Shown in pieces: positions 23,001 to 33,775 of a stretch of DNA of 64,000 bases. Source of the stretch: Acanthochromis polyacanthus (lineage: Eukaryota > Chordata > Actinopteri > Pomacentridae). The notes beneath the pieces were generated by a model that made no database searches, had not been told where the DNA came from, and worked only from the letters and a program-made list of their open reading frames with translations. The stretch spans positions 9,785,983 to 9,849,982 of the forward strand of contig NC_067122.1 in the NCBI RefSeq assembly GCF_021347895.1, written 5' to 3'. How positions within the stretch are numbered: position 1 is the stretch's first letter; every line of letters starts with the position of its first letter. Position numbers and translations under genes: made by a program.

Positions 23001-25607
23001 TGTTATCACACATAGTAACTGAACCTTTTTTCACCTTTTCTTTTTATCTCACCTGACGTGTGTAATAAGCGTCTTCTGCACATGGAGATCATTGTAAGGC
23101 TCGCGGCTCTGAAACTGAATAAGACCTCGAGCAAATTATGACAGAAGCCAACAAAGCTGGTGGCGTTTGTTTTGAAGGCTGTCTGCTCCCAACTTATGCA
23201 GTCTCCTTAGCTGGGTTTGTGTTCTTTGGAGCCGAGTCCAACCAGATGTTTCTCTTTGAGCCACTGAAACTGATAGCTCATGATGCAGTGTCATTTTTCA
23301 CCACCGTATCTCCCCACTCCACTCGACACCCACATAATGCCTCATTTCAGCACGCAGAATCAATACGTATTTTAAAGTAATATTGTCAGAGTAATTTTTT
23401 GGTGCTCGGCTGGCATCTTTAAACTGTCTGAAAGCGATCTTTCAGATGCAAAGCCTGTGTGGGAGTATCTGGCTGTGAGTGGGGAAATGGGAATCGAACG
23501 AGGCAGAGATCAATATGATTTTGAATCAAACAACATAGCGGTAATTCCCGCTGTCTGGTTGCACCAAACTCAAATGACTTGTGTGGGGAGGGAGGTCTTC
23601 TTCTCTTGTTTCCTCATATTCCCTTAATATCAGCTCCACACAGACAATAGAACACTAACATGGGTGCAAAGATGGGCTTTACCCTGTCTGAGGTAAAGAT
23701 TGACCTTGCTAATTAAATGAGAAGAGCTACTATGCACGGCATTGAACTGTTAAAGATCGCACACCCAAAGTTACGCAGCGAACCGCGAAAATCAATATGC
23801 AGCCGAGAGGAAGATCAAAAATTGCTTGATGAAATGCTTTTGTTTAGTTTTCTATTCATGACTTCCCACTCCCACTGTTCAGTGGCTCCTGTGGTATGTT
23901 TGTATCTTTTCAACACTATGGATTTACGGCCCCTCAGCATTGTAAATCATCTCGAAATCAAACATCCACATGCTCAGCATCTAGCACTATGGCCAAAAAT
24001 ACCTCACCTTCTTCCAGGAAACTTTGTTCTCTTGTGTTAAATCAAGAAGCTTGTCTTATCAGAATGAAGTTCAAAGCCATGTTTGCCACAACAATACTGA
24101 GGGTAAGAGATTCCAACAGATGCTGCTCCCGACAAAAAACAAAAAAAAGACTGGAGTGACCTGTGCATCTACATTATGAGGACATTTTTAAATGGTTGGT
24201 ATAGCTTTCTAAAAATAAATGACACCGATATCCTTTAACAATGTTGTGCAAGTGGCTCCTATTTGCGTTTTGATTAGAGCTGGGTTCATTCGCTCATTAA
24301 TACTTGTCAAGCCCAGTTCTTTCATCGAAAGACAGCAGTGGAATTGGAGTTCAGTATGAAACAAAACCAGAAAATTAAGCCAAATTAAAGCATAAATAAC
24401 CAAGAACTGAGAATATCATGTCATATCTTAAGATTTCTCATCTCAGAACGATCATCGCAATCTTGAAACAATGATCAAAAACGTGAATATAGAGATTTCA
24501 GTTCCATTTTCAACTTTAAAGAAAACAATTTAAGAAAATTTCTCATTCTGAGCCACAAATGTAATTTAGTTTTTCTGTCCTGACATTGAAAATGGAACAT
24601 TGTTAGCTCCGTTCTCTTCCCCTTCACTGGGTCAAGTTCGTGTTCCACCACTTGTCACTCATCTTAGTGGGCAGTCTGATTTGAAAGGTCAAGCTTGTGT
24701 CTGGGTCACACCAAGCATCTAAGGAGAAGACTTGTAGGGCTTTGGCCCAGCTCGTAATGCTGCCAGTGGATGCCACATGGCGAAAACAACTTGAACTTCT
24801 ACCACACGCTTTTACTTGTCTGACTGAATTTGCGTTGTTGGCACAAATAGATGTTTGTTGACAGTAATCCACAGTTTGAGTTTTCTCTTCATAGAATACC
24901 ACTTTGTGCTTATTTAACAATATTTTAAGACTCTCACAAACAGTGTGCATATGAGTTATGTCTCATTTGATGGCAGATGAAACATCTAACCATTAGGAAA
25001 TGGTTGAAAGCGACTGCCATAAAATTTTTTGGTTTGAATGCATTTTTTGGGCTTGCCCCTAAATGACCCCACCCTGTCCCAGCACACAGAAAAGGAATAT
25101 AATCTCTTTAAGATTGTGGCAGTTAACTTTAACAACAAGAATGAAAGAAAAAAAGGGGTTTACTCTGCTTTTCCCATGCATTCTTCTGTTCGTTTGGATT
25201 TAACCAAACATCACAATCCCTGGTGTTGTTCTGTTAGCAAGGAGGAATGCTAGATATGCTTTTAGACACGTGGTACACGGCTCAGGTTGAGTCCAAGTTC
25301 ACCTCGACCACTGTGTCATCCGCCAGACACGGAGATGACTCACTGCACAACTGGAATCGAGGGGGCCGCGGTGTCGGATGTCCAGTGTGTTCAAGAATAA
25401 CCAATCAATGTCAAGAAACAAAGTGAAGCACAAATTAGTCTGGCACAACTGGACACGGGAGATCTATGTACGGAGAGTATTTCCTGACTTAAAAGAGCTC
25501 AAGAAAAAAATAAGCCTGCATTCTCTTGATGCTTTTCACCTGTTCATTTAAGTGTGATGGATGATTTGTCACTACCTCGTGATAGGATTTTGGATTTTTC
25601 TCATCAT
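20042..25607. other. non-coding, nothing identified
   Basis: About 5.5 kb with only short frames that I cannot relate to any protein. The frame near 20350-20655 on the plus strand (101 codons) and the one near 21099-21458 on the minus strand (119 codons) are the longest; neither has recognisable domains. I see no repeat ends. Confidence 0.5.
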
Positions 25608-25611
25608 TTAA

Positions 25612-25805
25612 CCCTTAAAAATATGTAAGAACAGGATTAATAACTTTATTTTAGTCTGATTTTATGAGTTTCCAATGCTATTCTTCCCAAACGAGAGAAA
25701 AGAAACTGTGCCATGAAGTCATCGGGGACAACACCACAGTGTCTGATACAGAGACCTCTTTTAAGACCGGGCTTGTCTGCTACACCCTCCTAAAACAATA
25801 AAGGG
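25612..25805. mobile_element. possible piggyBac-like MITE (194 bp)
   Basis: The segment is bounded by TTAA on both sides (25608-25611 and 25806-25809). It starts with CCCTT and ends with AAGGG, so ATTTAACCCTT at 25606-25616 is an exact 11-bp inverted match of the sequence at 25801-25811. TTAA target sites with CCCTT-type ends are the known hallmark of piggyBac-like elements. The inverted match does not extend inward and there is no coding remnant, so a chance pairing remains possible. Confidence 0.45.
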
Positions 25806-26025
25806 TTAAATTACATTTGTTTTCACACATGTTAATCTCTGCTTGTAAAACTTACACAAGCCCAAAGAGGTGTGCTCAAACAAAAATTCCTCAGTGAGTT
25901 TGTCAGGCGGCGAGTGCGTGGCTGGAGTGAGTGAAATTAATGAAGTCTGTAATAGGTTATCAAAGAGGGGAACTTGATATCTGTGGCGGAGAACCCCACC
26001 TGTTTATGGGGAGACGCACTTGGTC

Positions 26026-26052
26026 CACACACACACACACACACACACACAC
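26026..26052. repeat. (CA)n microsatellite
   Basis: Perfect CA alternation of about 13 units. It gives a Thr-His repeat in the plus-strand frame across it, which is not a gene. Confidence 0.95.
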
Positions 26053-26410
26053 CATGGTCTGCCAGACGAAAGAATTGCAGGTGGGGTTCAAAATGTTCCC
26101 TCAACACCAGAACAACAGGTGGATAGGCATTTTTTATGATGTCTGCCCTCTCCGTGTGTACTTTCCAAGACGAGCAACATGAGACGTCAGAATTTCCTGC
26201 TAGAAACGACAGACGGAAAACTATATACTTTCTGTTGAATTAAGTGTTCTTGTCTTTTATAAAATATGCTTTATCGCTTATTTTCTGCAACATCCCAATC
26301 CTGGTGATCTCTGATGCTTCTGGATGCAGCATAGTAATGTTTCAGTGCAATCTGTGAAAGTTTTACATTCATGACACTCGTTCCTCTGAATTGTCCTTTT
26401 CCTACGTAGA

Positions 26411-26934
26411 GGCCTATCTCATGCATATTCCACGCTTCCTTCCACTGGAAGGACTGAAAACGCTGTAGTGTACATGTCAGGCTGGTAGTCAACGATGTAA
26501 CTTTGTAGAGGCAAACCCACTACCTGTTCCTCCACAGACCAGAAGAATTGCAACCGTTGATGTAGAGGTGGGCTGATTATCTGACTTATATATTGAATGC
26601 GTCTTCGCTGACTGCACTAATGGCGCATCAAATGCACATTTTGTTGAAGGAGATTCGATAAATCCACGGTGGTCTGCCATTGTTCCTGTTGTTGTCCCGT
26701 TCATGCATGGCAAATCCAATTATGTGTAATGTGCATGCGCAAAGCGCGACGTCATTGTTCTCACTGAAAACTCCAGCTACTTGTTCATACGGCGATGGCG
26801 GCTGTTGCATTTGAGGAAAATTCCCTCTCGAGACTGTATCAAAAGTTTCAATATTAGCTCGTCTACAGCACCATTTCTGTGTAAATGGGAGGCCGAAATG
26901 CAACAAAACTTTTGCGTTTAGTTGTGGAAACAGG
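26411..26934. mobile_element. probable non-autonomous DNA-transposon derivative
   Basis: The right edge reads GTTGTGGAAACAGGCC at 26919-26934, an end type I know from fish MITEs whose terminal repeats have a GGCCNNGTTT-like pattern. Interior words such as GAAAACGCTGTAGTG (26456-26470) and the GC-rich part near 26735-26800 with GGCGATGGCGGCTGTTGCAT also look like that group. The left edge is uncertain; GGCCTATCTC at 26411 is my best guess, and I could not find a matching 8-bp duplication. Frames on the minus strand here are not genes. Confidence 0.4.
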
Positions 26935-28242
26935 CCATAAATTATGAAGTTTTAAAAGTCTCACTCCAGTCATTGTTTAAATCTGTGAGAAGTCATCCTC
27001 ATGTACCACAATTACTTTTTCACCATTAAAAAATGTTTTCTTGCTTTAAAATAGTCTAGCTGTAACTCTGTCTATTGCTTCCTCCAGAGTGTGCAGATGT
27101 ATTAAATTCCCCACCTCTCTCTCCACATAGCCCTTTCTATTGGTTGTAGCTCAAGCACACCAGCTCACCCAGAACACTGTAAACCTCCTTTGCACTATGC
27201 AATGACAAGCTGTAATACTAAAGTACTTCAGTCATACATATCTAAACTGGAAAAACATTCCAAAGACGAATAACGATACAGAAAGTCCCACCCTGCAAGC
27301 TAACGGGATTGTTGTTGTTAGTTTGTTGTGTATGAAATCATGTGAGTCTGAATGTGTGTTTTTAGCACACTGCAGTTTCAATACAGAAATTATTTCACTT
27401 ATTAAATGTCTTATAGCATAAAAAAACAAGACATGGACATGCTAACAAGGGAAAACACTTGAATTTCACAGCAGGTCACCACAGCGGATAAAAACTAAAT
27501 CTTAATTATGAAAAAAATTAAAGTAATCTGCAAGGCAGCTCTGGTTTACACTGTTTGATCATTTAAAGAACTTTTCGAAAATAAGAAAAACGTCTTTTTT
27601 TTTTTTTTTGCTAAATAGCTGAAAAAGTTTATCCCTATCTTTTTCTTGATGCTAAATATTGGAGTCTATAGCCGAGCATAAGGACATGAAATTGCTGGAA
27701 AGAGCTAGAATGTGTCTATCCAAAGATAAAAGAAAAGCTGCATCAGCACCCTAATGCATGTTACATCTCACTTGTTTCATCCTAAGTGAACTTACAGAAA
27801 ATTGCATTGGTAATATTCATAGCTGTAGCTCTGCTAGTAGTCAAGAATCTGAAGTAGACTGGGAATGGCGACGTTGATTTGAGATTCTTTCATCTGAGAG
27901 ATGTGGCAAATCAATCTAACCTTTATCTTTATTTCCTCCCCTCTCTTTCTCAAATTGGGATGAAACCGCACTTGAGGCTGCTTACAGATGAAATACTGAA
28001 ATATATCTTGTATATGAAGACAATCTGAGTTTACAATGTGCTGTAAGGTAATTTTAAAGCTGGTTAGGAAAAGCATGGTTTTTCTTGAATCCTGCTACAT
28101 GATCATATCGGTCGTTGCTTGTGTTGTTGCTGATTGGTTTGCTGATTGTTAGGTTTTAAACACTTTTTCCCCTTTGCTAAAGAAAGTTGGGTTACATGGT
28201 CATATTTCAGGTGGGCAGGATATTTTTTTGGGGGAAATTGTG
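26935..28242. other. non-coding, nothing identified
   Basis: AT-rich sequence with a T run near 27596-27609. No gene or element boundary seen. Confidence 0.55.
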
Positions 28243-28251
28243 GCGGCTCTG
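28243..28251. repeat. target-site duplication, left copy
   Basis: GCGGCTCTG, matching GTGGCTCTG at 28826-28834. The single difference is C versus T at a CpG, the most common mutation in vertebrate DNA. Confidence 0.8.
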
Positions 28252-28825
28252 TAGCCTAGCCGCGCTAGACAACCCACGGCAACGAATTTAATTCTCTGCC
28301 AGGGTGGGTCTAGTTACCCTCCATAAGGCTCGAGGCTGGATTGTCCTAAAACTGGCCGGACGAATCACCATGAAGTGTAGAGTCAGAAGGCGGGCGTAAC
28401 TAAGTGACGACAGAGGCGTGACGATTCTGACAGAAACAACCGGCGCACAATAAACAGTTATCTTTGGACTCGGCTTTGGCCACAGCCCTTAAAGATTTGA
28501 AGCTAAAATTCAACTTGAAAGATAAACAAAGGACGGCACTGAAGTGTTTCATTGAGAAGAAAGAGGTATTTGGACTTATGCCGACGGGATATGGCAAATC
28601 CTTAATATACCAGTTGGCTCTGCTGGTTGGGAAGCTAATGGGACTTAGCCACAATCCACCGGCGCTCTAGGAACTCCGTCAGCCTATTCGTTGCGCTGAT
28701 TGGTTGTATACCTACCCAATGGCTACAGAGTGATTTGAAAGACAACCTTTTAGCCCACCTCCCTCCCTGTCGAGCGTGCCTAGACCCTTGTGCCTTCAGA
28801 ACATGGGTCTAGCATGGCTAGGCTA
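28252..28825. mobile_element. 574-bp terminal-inverted-repeat element carrying a RecQ-helicase fragment
   Basis: The left end reads TAGCCTAGCCGCGCTAGAC and the right end is the reverse complement of TAGCCTAGCCATGCTAGAC, so 17 of 19 terminal bases match, and the match continues inward with a 2-base gap (CCCA then C or T, G). A 9-bp direct duplication flanks the element. The end motif CTAGACCC or its complement recurs inside at 28306-28313 and 28780-28787, which looks like sub-terminal binding sites for a transposase. No transposase is encoded, so the copy is non-autonomous. A 9-bp duplication is typical of Mutator-like elements, but 8-9 bp also fits Merlin, hAT or others, and I do not assign a superfamily. 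I recall similar sequence as a multi-copy repeat in fish genomes, which needs a search to confirm. Confidence 0.8.
28464..28670 (+). pseudogene. RecQ-like ATP-dependent DNA helicase, N-terminal fragment
   Basis: Sixty-eight sense codons followed by TAG at 28668-28670. Residues 40-46 read PTGYGKS, followed by LIYQLA, which is helicase motif I (Walker A, ATP-binding) in the form typical of RecQ family 3'-5' helicases. K21-Q22, in KDKQRTAL, sits where RecQ proteins have the motif 0 glutamine that contacts adenine. Motifs Ia to VI, the zinc-binding and winged-helix domains and any HRDC domain are all absent; a normal RecQ core needs some 350-500 residues. The frame has no ATG: it is open upstream through AAT AAA CAG TTA TCT, and the coordinates start at a TTG only by convention. 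The sequence lies wholly inside the terminal-inverted-repeat element at 28252-28825. It is either a captured host gene piece or a relic of a longer element encoding its own helicase. It is not expected to be active. Confidence 0.75.
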
Positions 28826-28834
28826 GTGGCTCTG
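28826..28834. repeat. target-site duplication, right copy
   Basis: GTGGCTCTG, pairing with GCGGCTCTG at 28243-28251. Directly beyond it, TACTGATCAG occurs twice (28838-28847 and 28852-28861). Confidence 0.8.
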
Positions 28835-29587
28835 TGCTACTGATCAGAAAGTACTGATCAGCATCACCAAGCTGGCACTGTTGGGCCCTTAAAGTCCATA
28901 TGTGATGTGGCTGACTGTGTGCTTTGACTCCTTGCTGGAACATTCAAAGACTGAGTCTTATTTTTTTCAGAATAAATGTCCAATTTAGGACGAACACACT
29001 TTGAATCATAGCTAAATCATTCCGAACTAACAATTTCAAGATTTTCTAAAGTGATATAATCTCTTGAAGGGGCCATTTAGTTACTATCACTCTACCTAAA
29101 AGTCAGCTGCTCTGGTTGTTTGCCATGGCTACACGCCAGCCACAGTCAGCCAAATGGCTGGAGATGTGGAACGCTCCACTGCGCAGCCAAAGTGCAGGTA
29201 ACACTCCTCCAAAACCACTCGGAAAATAGCACTTAATTTCCACTCCGCATGCATTCGAAATATAAAGCCACTGCACGCCTGCTACATATGCACACTTCCC
29301 CAGCTAATAAGTCTAAAGTGACTGTTAATCTGCAGAATATCAAAGTTATTGGCACTATTTGTAATGTCAGTCCTTCGTCTACTGTGGCACTTCTGAGACT
29401 CAGGATACAGATCCATGCTACCTAATGCTCGGAGCTTATGAGATGAATTTGCTCCTTCTTCAGTGTCATCAAAACAGCAGTCTCACAAATACATGAAATC
29501 AGCATGAACCCTGAAAAGCAGATGATGTGGCGCAAATGTGGATAAAGTTCAGGATGTTCTTCTCCGCTGTGGCAACAGCTCAAACTG
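28835..29587. other. non-coding, nothing identified
   Basis: Spacer between the RecQ-bearing element and the next SINE. No gene or repeat ends seen other than the short TACTGATCAG pair at its start. Confidence 0.55.
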
Positions 29588-29600
29588 GACATGGTGTTTT

Positions 29601-29724
29601 TGTGTAGATTTGTTTTGGCATTTTTTCGCCTTTATTTGACAGAAGACAGTCAGAGCCACAATTGAACCGGGAACATTTCAGATATGTGGCATGATCTGTA
29701 AACATTTGGCCACCAAGGCTCCCA
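29601..29724 (-). mobile_element. tRNA-derived SINE, diverged
   Basis: Read on the minus strand, the 5' part has TGGTGGCCAAATGTTTA (29699-29715), a decayed A box, then GGTTCAATTGT (29658-29668), a B box, at normal tRNA-like spacing. The 3' part ends in AAATAAAGGCGAAAAAATG followed by A-rich sequence. Flanking direct repeats GACATGGTGTTTT (29588-29600) and GACGTGGTGGTTTT (29725-29738) look like a target-site duplication with one CpG-type change and one inserted G. RNA polymerase III promoter boxes plus an A-rich 3' end define tRNA-derived SINEs mobilised by a LINE in trans. The boxes are degenerate, so this copy is old. Confidence 0.6.
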
Positions 29725-29806
29725 GACGTGGTGGTTTTCATATATTCAAGTTGCTTTTTGAATATTTTCCACCCAGCTTTTCAGATCATGACAGCTTATT
29801 TTATTA

Positions 29807-30068
29807 TCCCCCGCCTCCACGAAGTGGAAAAGGGGGATATAGGTTTGGCGTCCGTCCGTCCGTGCGTCCGTCCGTCCGTCCGAGATGAAGGGGACAGCTT
29901 TTCTCGGAAACTATTACAGCTAGGATTACGAAATTTAGAGTGTAGCTTCCCACCATGGACACCGTGATCAAGTTCGAAAATGAGACCTGTGCGATAATAT
30001 TTAACAGAGTTATGGCCCTTTATCACTATTTTGGATATAGACTCATAGACATCACATGTGGCGGGGGA
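29807..30068. mobile_element. 262-bp MITE with TA target site and internal GTCC microsatellite
   Basis: The element begins TCCCCCGCC (29807-29815), ends GGCGGGGGA (30060-30068), and is flanked by TA on both sides (29805-29806 and 30069-30070). TA duplication with short inverted ends is the pattern of Tc1/mariner-type MITEs. A GTCC microsatellite sits near its left end. There is no transposase remnant. Frames across it, including an Arg/Pro/Ser/Val repeat peptide, are artefacts of the microsatellite. I recall this unit as a recurrent repeat in fish, unverified here. Confidence 0.65.
29850..29883. repeat. (GTCC)n microsatellite
   Basis: About eight GTCC units with one GTGC interruption at 29862-29865, wholly inside the TA-flanked MITE. 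Confidence 0.9.
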
Positions 30069-30070
30069 TA

Positions 30071-33000
30071 TTGATGACCATGTCGTCTTGTTATCACATG
30101 CTCTGAGCTGCAGACCTCACTAAACGAAAGACTATACATTGTTTTATTACTAAAAAAAAAACTAATTGAAAACAGACTTACTGTCCTCTTTTGACAATGT
30201 ATCTCCACAAAAACTAAAGCATGTTAGGGAGAGTTGCTTAGCTGCATAAAGTGACTTTGGTGATCGTGGTTTGAGGTAGGTTAGGTACTTTACACACAGA
30301 GGACAGAGATATTAAAAATATAAAGGCATAATTATATACAGAATGCATCTATGAAAACTAAAAACTCTGTAGATGGTGTGCAAGTAGGCAGGGAAATCTA
30401 AATCAAATAAGAACTGTACAAACAACCAGAGATGCCCATTTATATCTATGTATGTGTCCAGTTAACCAACATTGTCCAACTCATCTCTGTCTCCTTTGAT
30501 GACTTTTAATAGTCACAGGTCAAATAATGATCATGAGCCACTTTTGGAAGGCATCTTGTCCAGGCACCAACTTTTTTTCTTACACAGGTCAGGAAGAATA
30601 ACTTGTTTGTCAGGCTAAACTAAGGTTCAAGAAGGAAATTAGGGGCGATGGTAATAGACAACTTGAAGCGGCTTCACATAGAGCAATGTAAAGGAATTAT
30701 ATGGACTACTGGATGGTGTATAGTCTGATTAAAGCTGGCCTTAAATTCCTGCATGCTGGGTTTTATGTCCTACCACACATCAGTGTTCCTGGCTTTGATG
30801 GAAAACTGACCTTTCATTCATCTAACCTGCAGCCTAATTATAAGTCAAATGTGATTAGCATCCACACAGGAATGTTGTCGAGATGCTTGATTTAAAAATA
30901 CTGACAGGTTTGGTGGACAGGAACCAAAAACAAAGCTGCTAATGCAGGAAAGTCGAGCCTGAAAGTCAAATCAGGAGAGATACTGTTGCATGTGCAGGGA
31001 GAGCTGCTCTCTGACACAGACTAAAACATGCTTTCAGCACAGTATTACTCACGCTGCATTTACACGTCATTAAAAAGCTGAGCAATTATGGAAACCATCT
31101 ATCAGCTGTAATCGTCCCTTTCATTGCTGCTGCCTGAGAGTGTTTTTGTGATTCACTCAGTGGAACGCAAACATCCATTTGTTGTTGTTTTTTCCTCTCA
31201 TATCAAGCCAGAGCAGCGTTATTTGTTGCTTCTCACGGGTTAGGCTGATTGAAATAATGTGTTACTTCAGTTTGGATTAAATTTTGCATTTGACAAATTA
31301 ATACAGTCTGTTCTTTTAGAAGTCCACATTGTTGTTTTTCGTGAAATACAGGGATGACAAAGAAATCTATGCTGAACTTTGGCAATTAAAACATTTTTCT
31401 CTTTGTGCGCCTCAGTAAAACATGACCACCACCAAGGTCATCTGTAAGTTGTGTCTGTTGTAATTATATTTCCAAACTAAAGTTTCCATCAGTTTTCCAA
31501 ACACCCTCACCTCCTCGCTCTACATTTTCCATCCCCCTAAAACATGCACCAACACTCCGGGCTCATCATATTATGTCCTTTAAGTTCATCTATATACAGT
31601 GTGTCCTAAATCACTGTACAGAAGTGCTAATCATTTTCAGTGCACAAGGGCCAGCGACTAGTAAGATCAAAGTTAAGCTCAATCAGAGCCGGAATGTGTT
31701 ACCCTCTGCGTTATTTTTAGGTTCTCCTTGCTAACTATCTGCCTTTTGGACTTGATTGGAGATTAGCGCTGTTTTCATTCTGGCGATGAGTAAACATCCT
31801 TCACTTTATTTTGAAGCTCCCAGTCCTCCCACCGTGGCTAAGTGGTCGGACACCTGCTATTTTTGGGAGAATATGGGGAGGGTTATTCTAAAGAGAGAAG
31901 GGCTTGTTTTACACCCTTATCAGAGCCTATAAATAATAGCCATGTGTGCGAGGCCGGCGAGGGAGTCCGTACAAAGTGTATGGGTGATGATGTGTGCGTG
32001 GGTAAATGGGTGTGTATTTGTGTATATCTGTGAGGCCGAGAAACTGAGACTGCATCAAGTGAGTGTTGAAATATAACAACATATACAGTTTCTTCTCATG
32101 CTGTGTCAGTTTGGTGGTGGGAAAAGTTGTTGATGATTAATTTTCCAGGTCATTAGCTACATATCTAGGTTAACTGCTTAAAAGGTAACTAATGATGTTA
32201 TAAAATGGCTCCTTTTAGTGACATACTTTTCTGTCAAGGATATTGTATTCTAATGAAGCATTTAATAGCGTGATGTGTGCATGAGATGCTGTGATTTTGA
32301 CCGTCTGAAGTAATACATTTGCAGGGAATCTCATTGATTCGAAAACTGCTGCTGCTGCAGTTTTATACTTTCATGCACCTCAGGATGCACAAACAGTGAT
32401 GTCAAAGCAGGTGTTTTCCGTCAAAACACTTGTTGTGACGTCTCTTTTTGGGGTGTGGCGGTGAGTTAAAGATGCTTGATGGTTTGAGCCTACAGAGCAG
32501 TTTACAGCTGCAGTTTAATCGTGTTTTTACAGTAAAAATTGCATGCAGAGTATTTTTTTTTTTGCTCAGATTTCAGAGTTTATCGCAATTTTTCAATATA
32601 AATATTCAAACATTTGCTGCTTTTGGTATTTGTAGGTGCATAACAAGGAGTTTGTCTTTCTTTTGTTGGAACCAATATAGGACAAAAAATTAAAGGATTT
32701 GAAATCTGATAAAGATAATGTACCACATAGGCTATAATACCTGTGAAGCATGGTAATAATCAATGAAAGTATTAACAAGCAATCTGGATTCATAAATTTT
32801 GCTGCATTGTTTCTCATATTAGCAATAAATAAAATCAGTAATGAAAAATCAACTATAAGTCCCCATTAGAAATGATACATGTAGAGTTACAGTTAGCCCT
32901 ACAATAACTTAACAGTTACCATGCAAAATATGCTGTATAATTGTAGTATAATGATCAGTGTACCAATAAAGAAATCCCCGGAAAAATAAATGCTACCAAT

Positions 33001-33686
33001 ATACAAATAAACAATCACAAAACAGCTTTTAGGGAGCCAATAAAAGTGCCTGAGATATTTGCATGCACGTGACAGAAAGGGGTTAAACAGCCCTAAGTAG
33101 TTGCTGCGACTTAAAAATGTTGGTGCCAGAATATATAAACAAGTATTCTGACACTGAATGTAGAAGAAAAATAGGATTAAAATGTATGTGATATTTGTAT
33201 TAAATCCGTTAAGCAACTATGTTTTAAAAATGTCTCTTATAAGCAGTGCTAATACACTGAACAGTATGAATGTGTTTCCATAGTAGAGAAAGCAAACACA
33301 GGCCTGACAGCTGGTCAGCTTCAGGACTGTGAAGGTTATGATCACAGTGAGTGATTTTTATCTCACAATCCAGACTCTCAACATGGCCCCAAGACCCCTG
33401 CTCAGACCCTCAGACAGCTGGACCCTGGTTCTGGTTTCACCACTAGTTTGGTCACTACAGCTACAAACTACCACTGTGTGTTATATTGTTCATTTGTTGT
33501 GTGCACACCATGTCTTCATATGTTTTTATTCCACACAAATTCCCCCATACTTGGCGAATAATTCAGTCTATGGTTCGGTCACTTGTTGCACAAGAAAATG
33601 CACAGTCTGTAAACAGATATTCTAAAGAACGGTGAGGCCAAGAGCAAAGCCTTCTCCCTCTGATTTTTCCCTTTATGAGTTATGTC
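30071..33686. other. non-coding, nothing identified
   Basis: No gene recognised. Near 31834-31855 the words GTGGCTAAGTGGTCGG resemble a polymerase III A box, but no B box follows. The part around 32900-33200 is AT-rich with several AATAAA words on both strands and no transcript to go with them. Confidence 0.5.
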
Positions 33687-33775
33687 TTTTTTTTTTTTCC
33701 AAGCTGCCCTCCCCCACCTCTCTCCTCCCTCCTTCCCTCTCCTTTCTCTGCTGCTTTCCCTTGCCCCCTTCGCGC
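33687..33775. repeat. polypyrimidine tract
   Basis: A T run (33687-33699) followed by about 75 bp of CTCCC/TTCCC words with almost no purines. The minus-strand Glu/Arg/Lys-rich frame is its shadow. Confidence 0.8.

Noticed and set aside
23495..23512. Minus-strand word CGTTCGATTCCC resembling a tRNA B box
   Set aside because: No A box or cloverleaf-forming arms at the proper distance.
29838..29890. Arg/Pro/Ser/Val repeat peptide
   Set aside because: Translation of the GTCC microsatellite within a MITE, not a gene.
31834..31860. GTGGCTAAGTGGTCGG, resembling a polymerase III A box
   Set aside because: No B box follows within 80 bases and there is no A-rich tail or flanking duplication.
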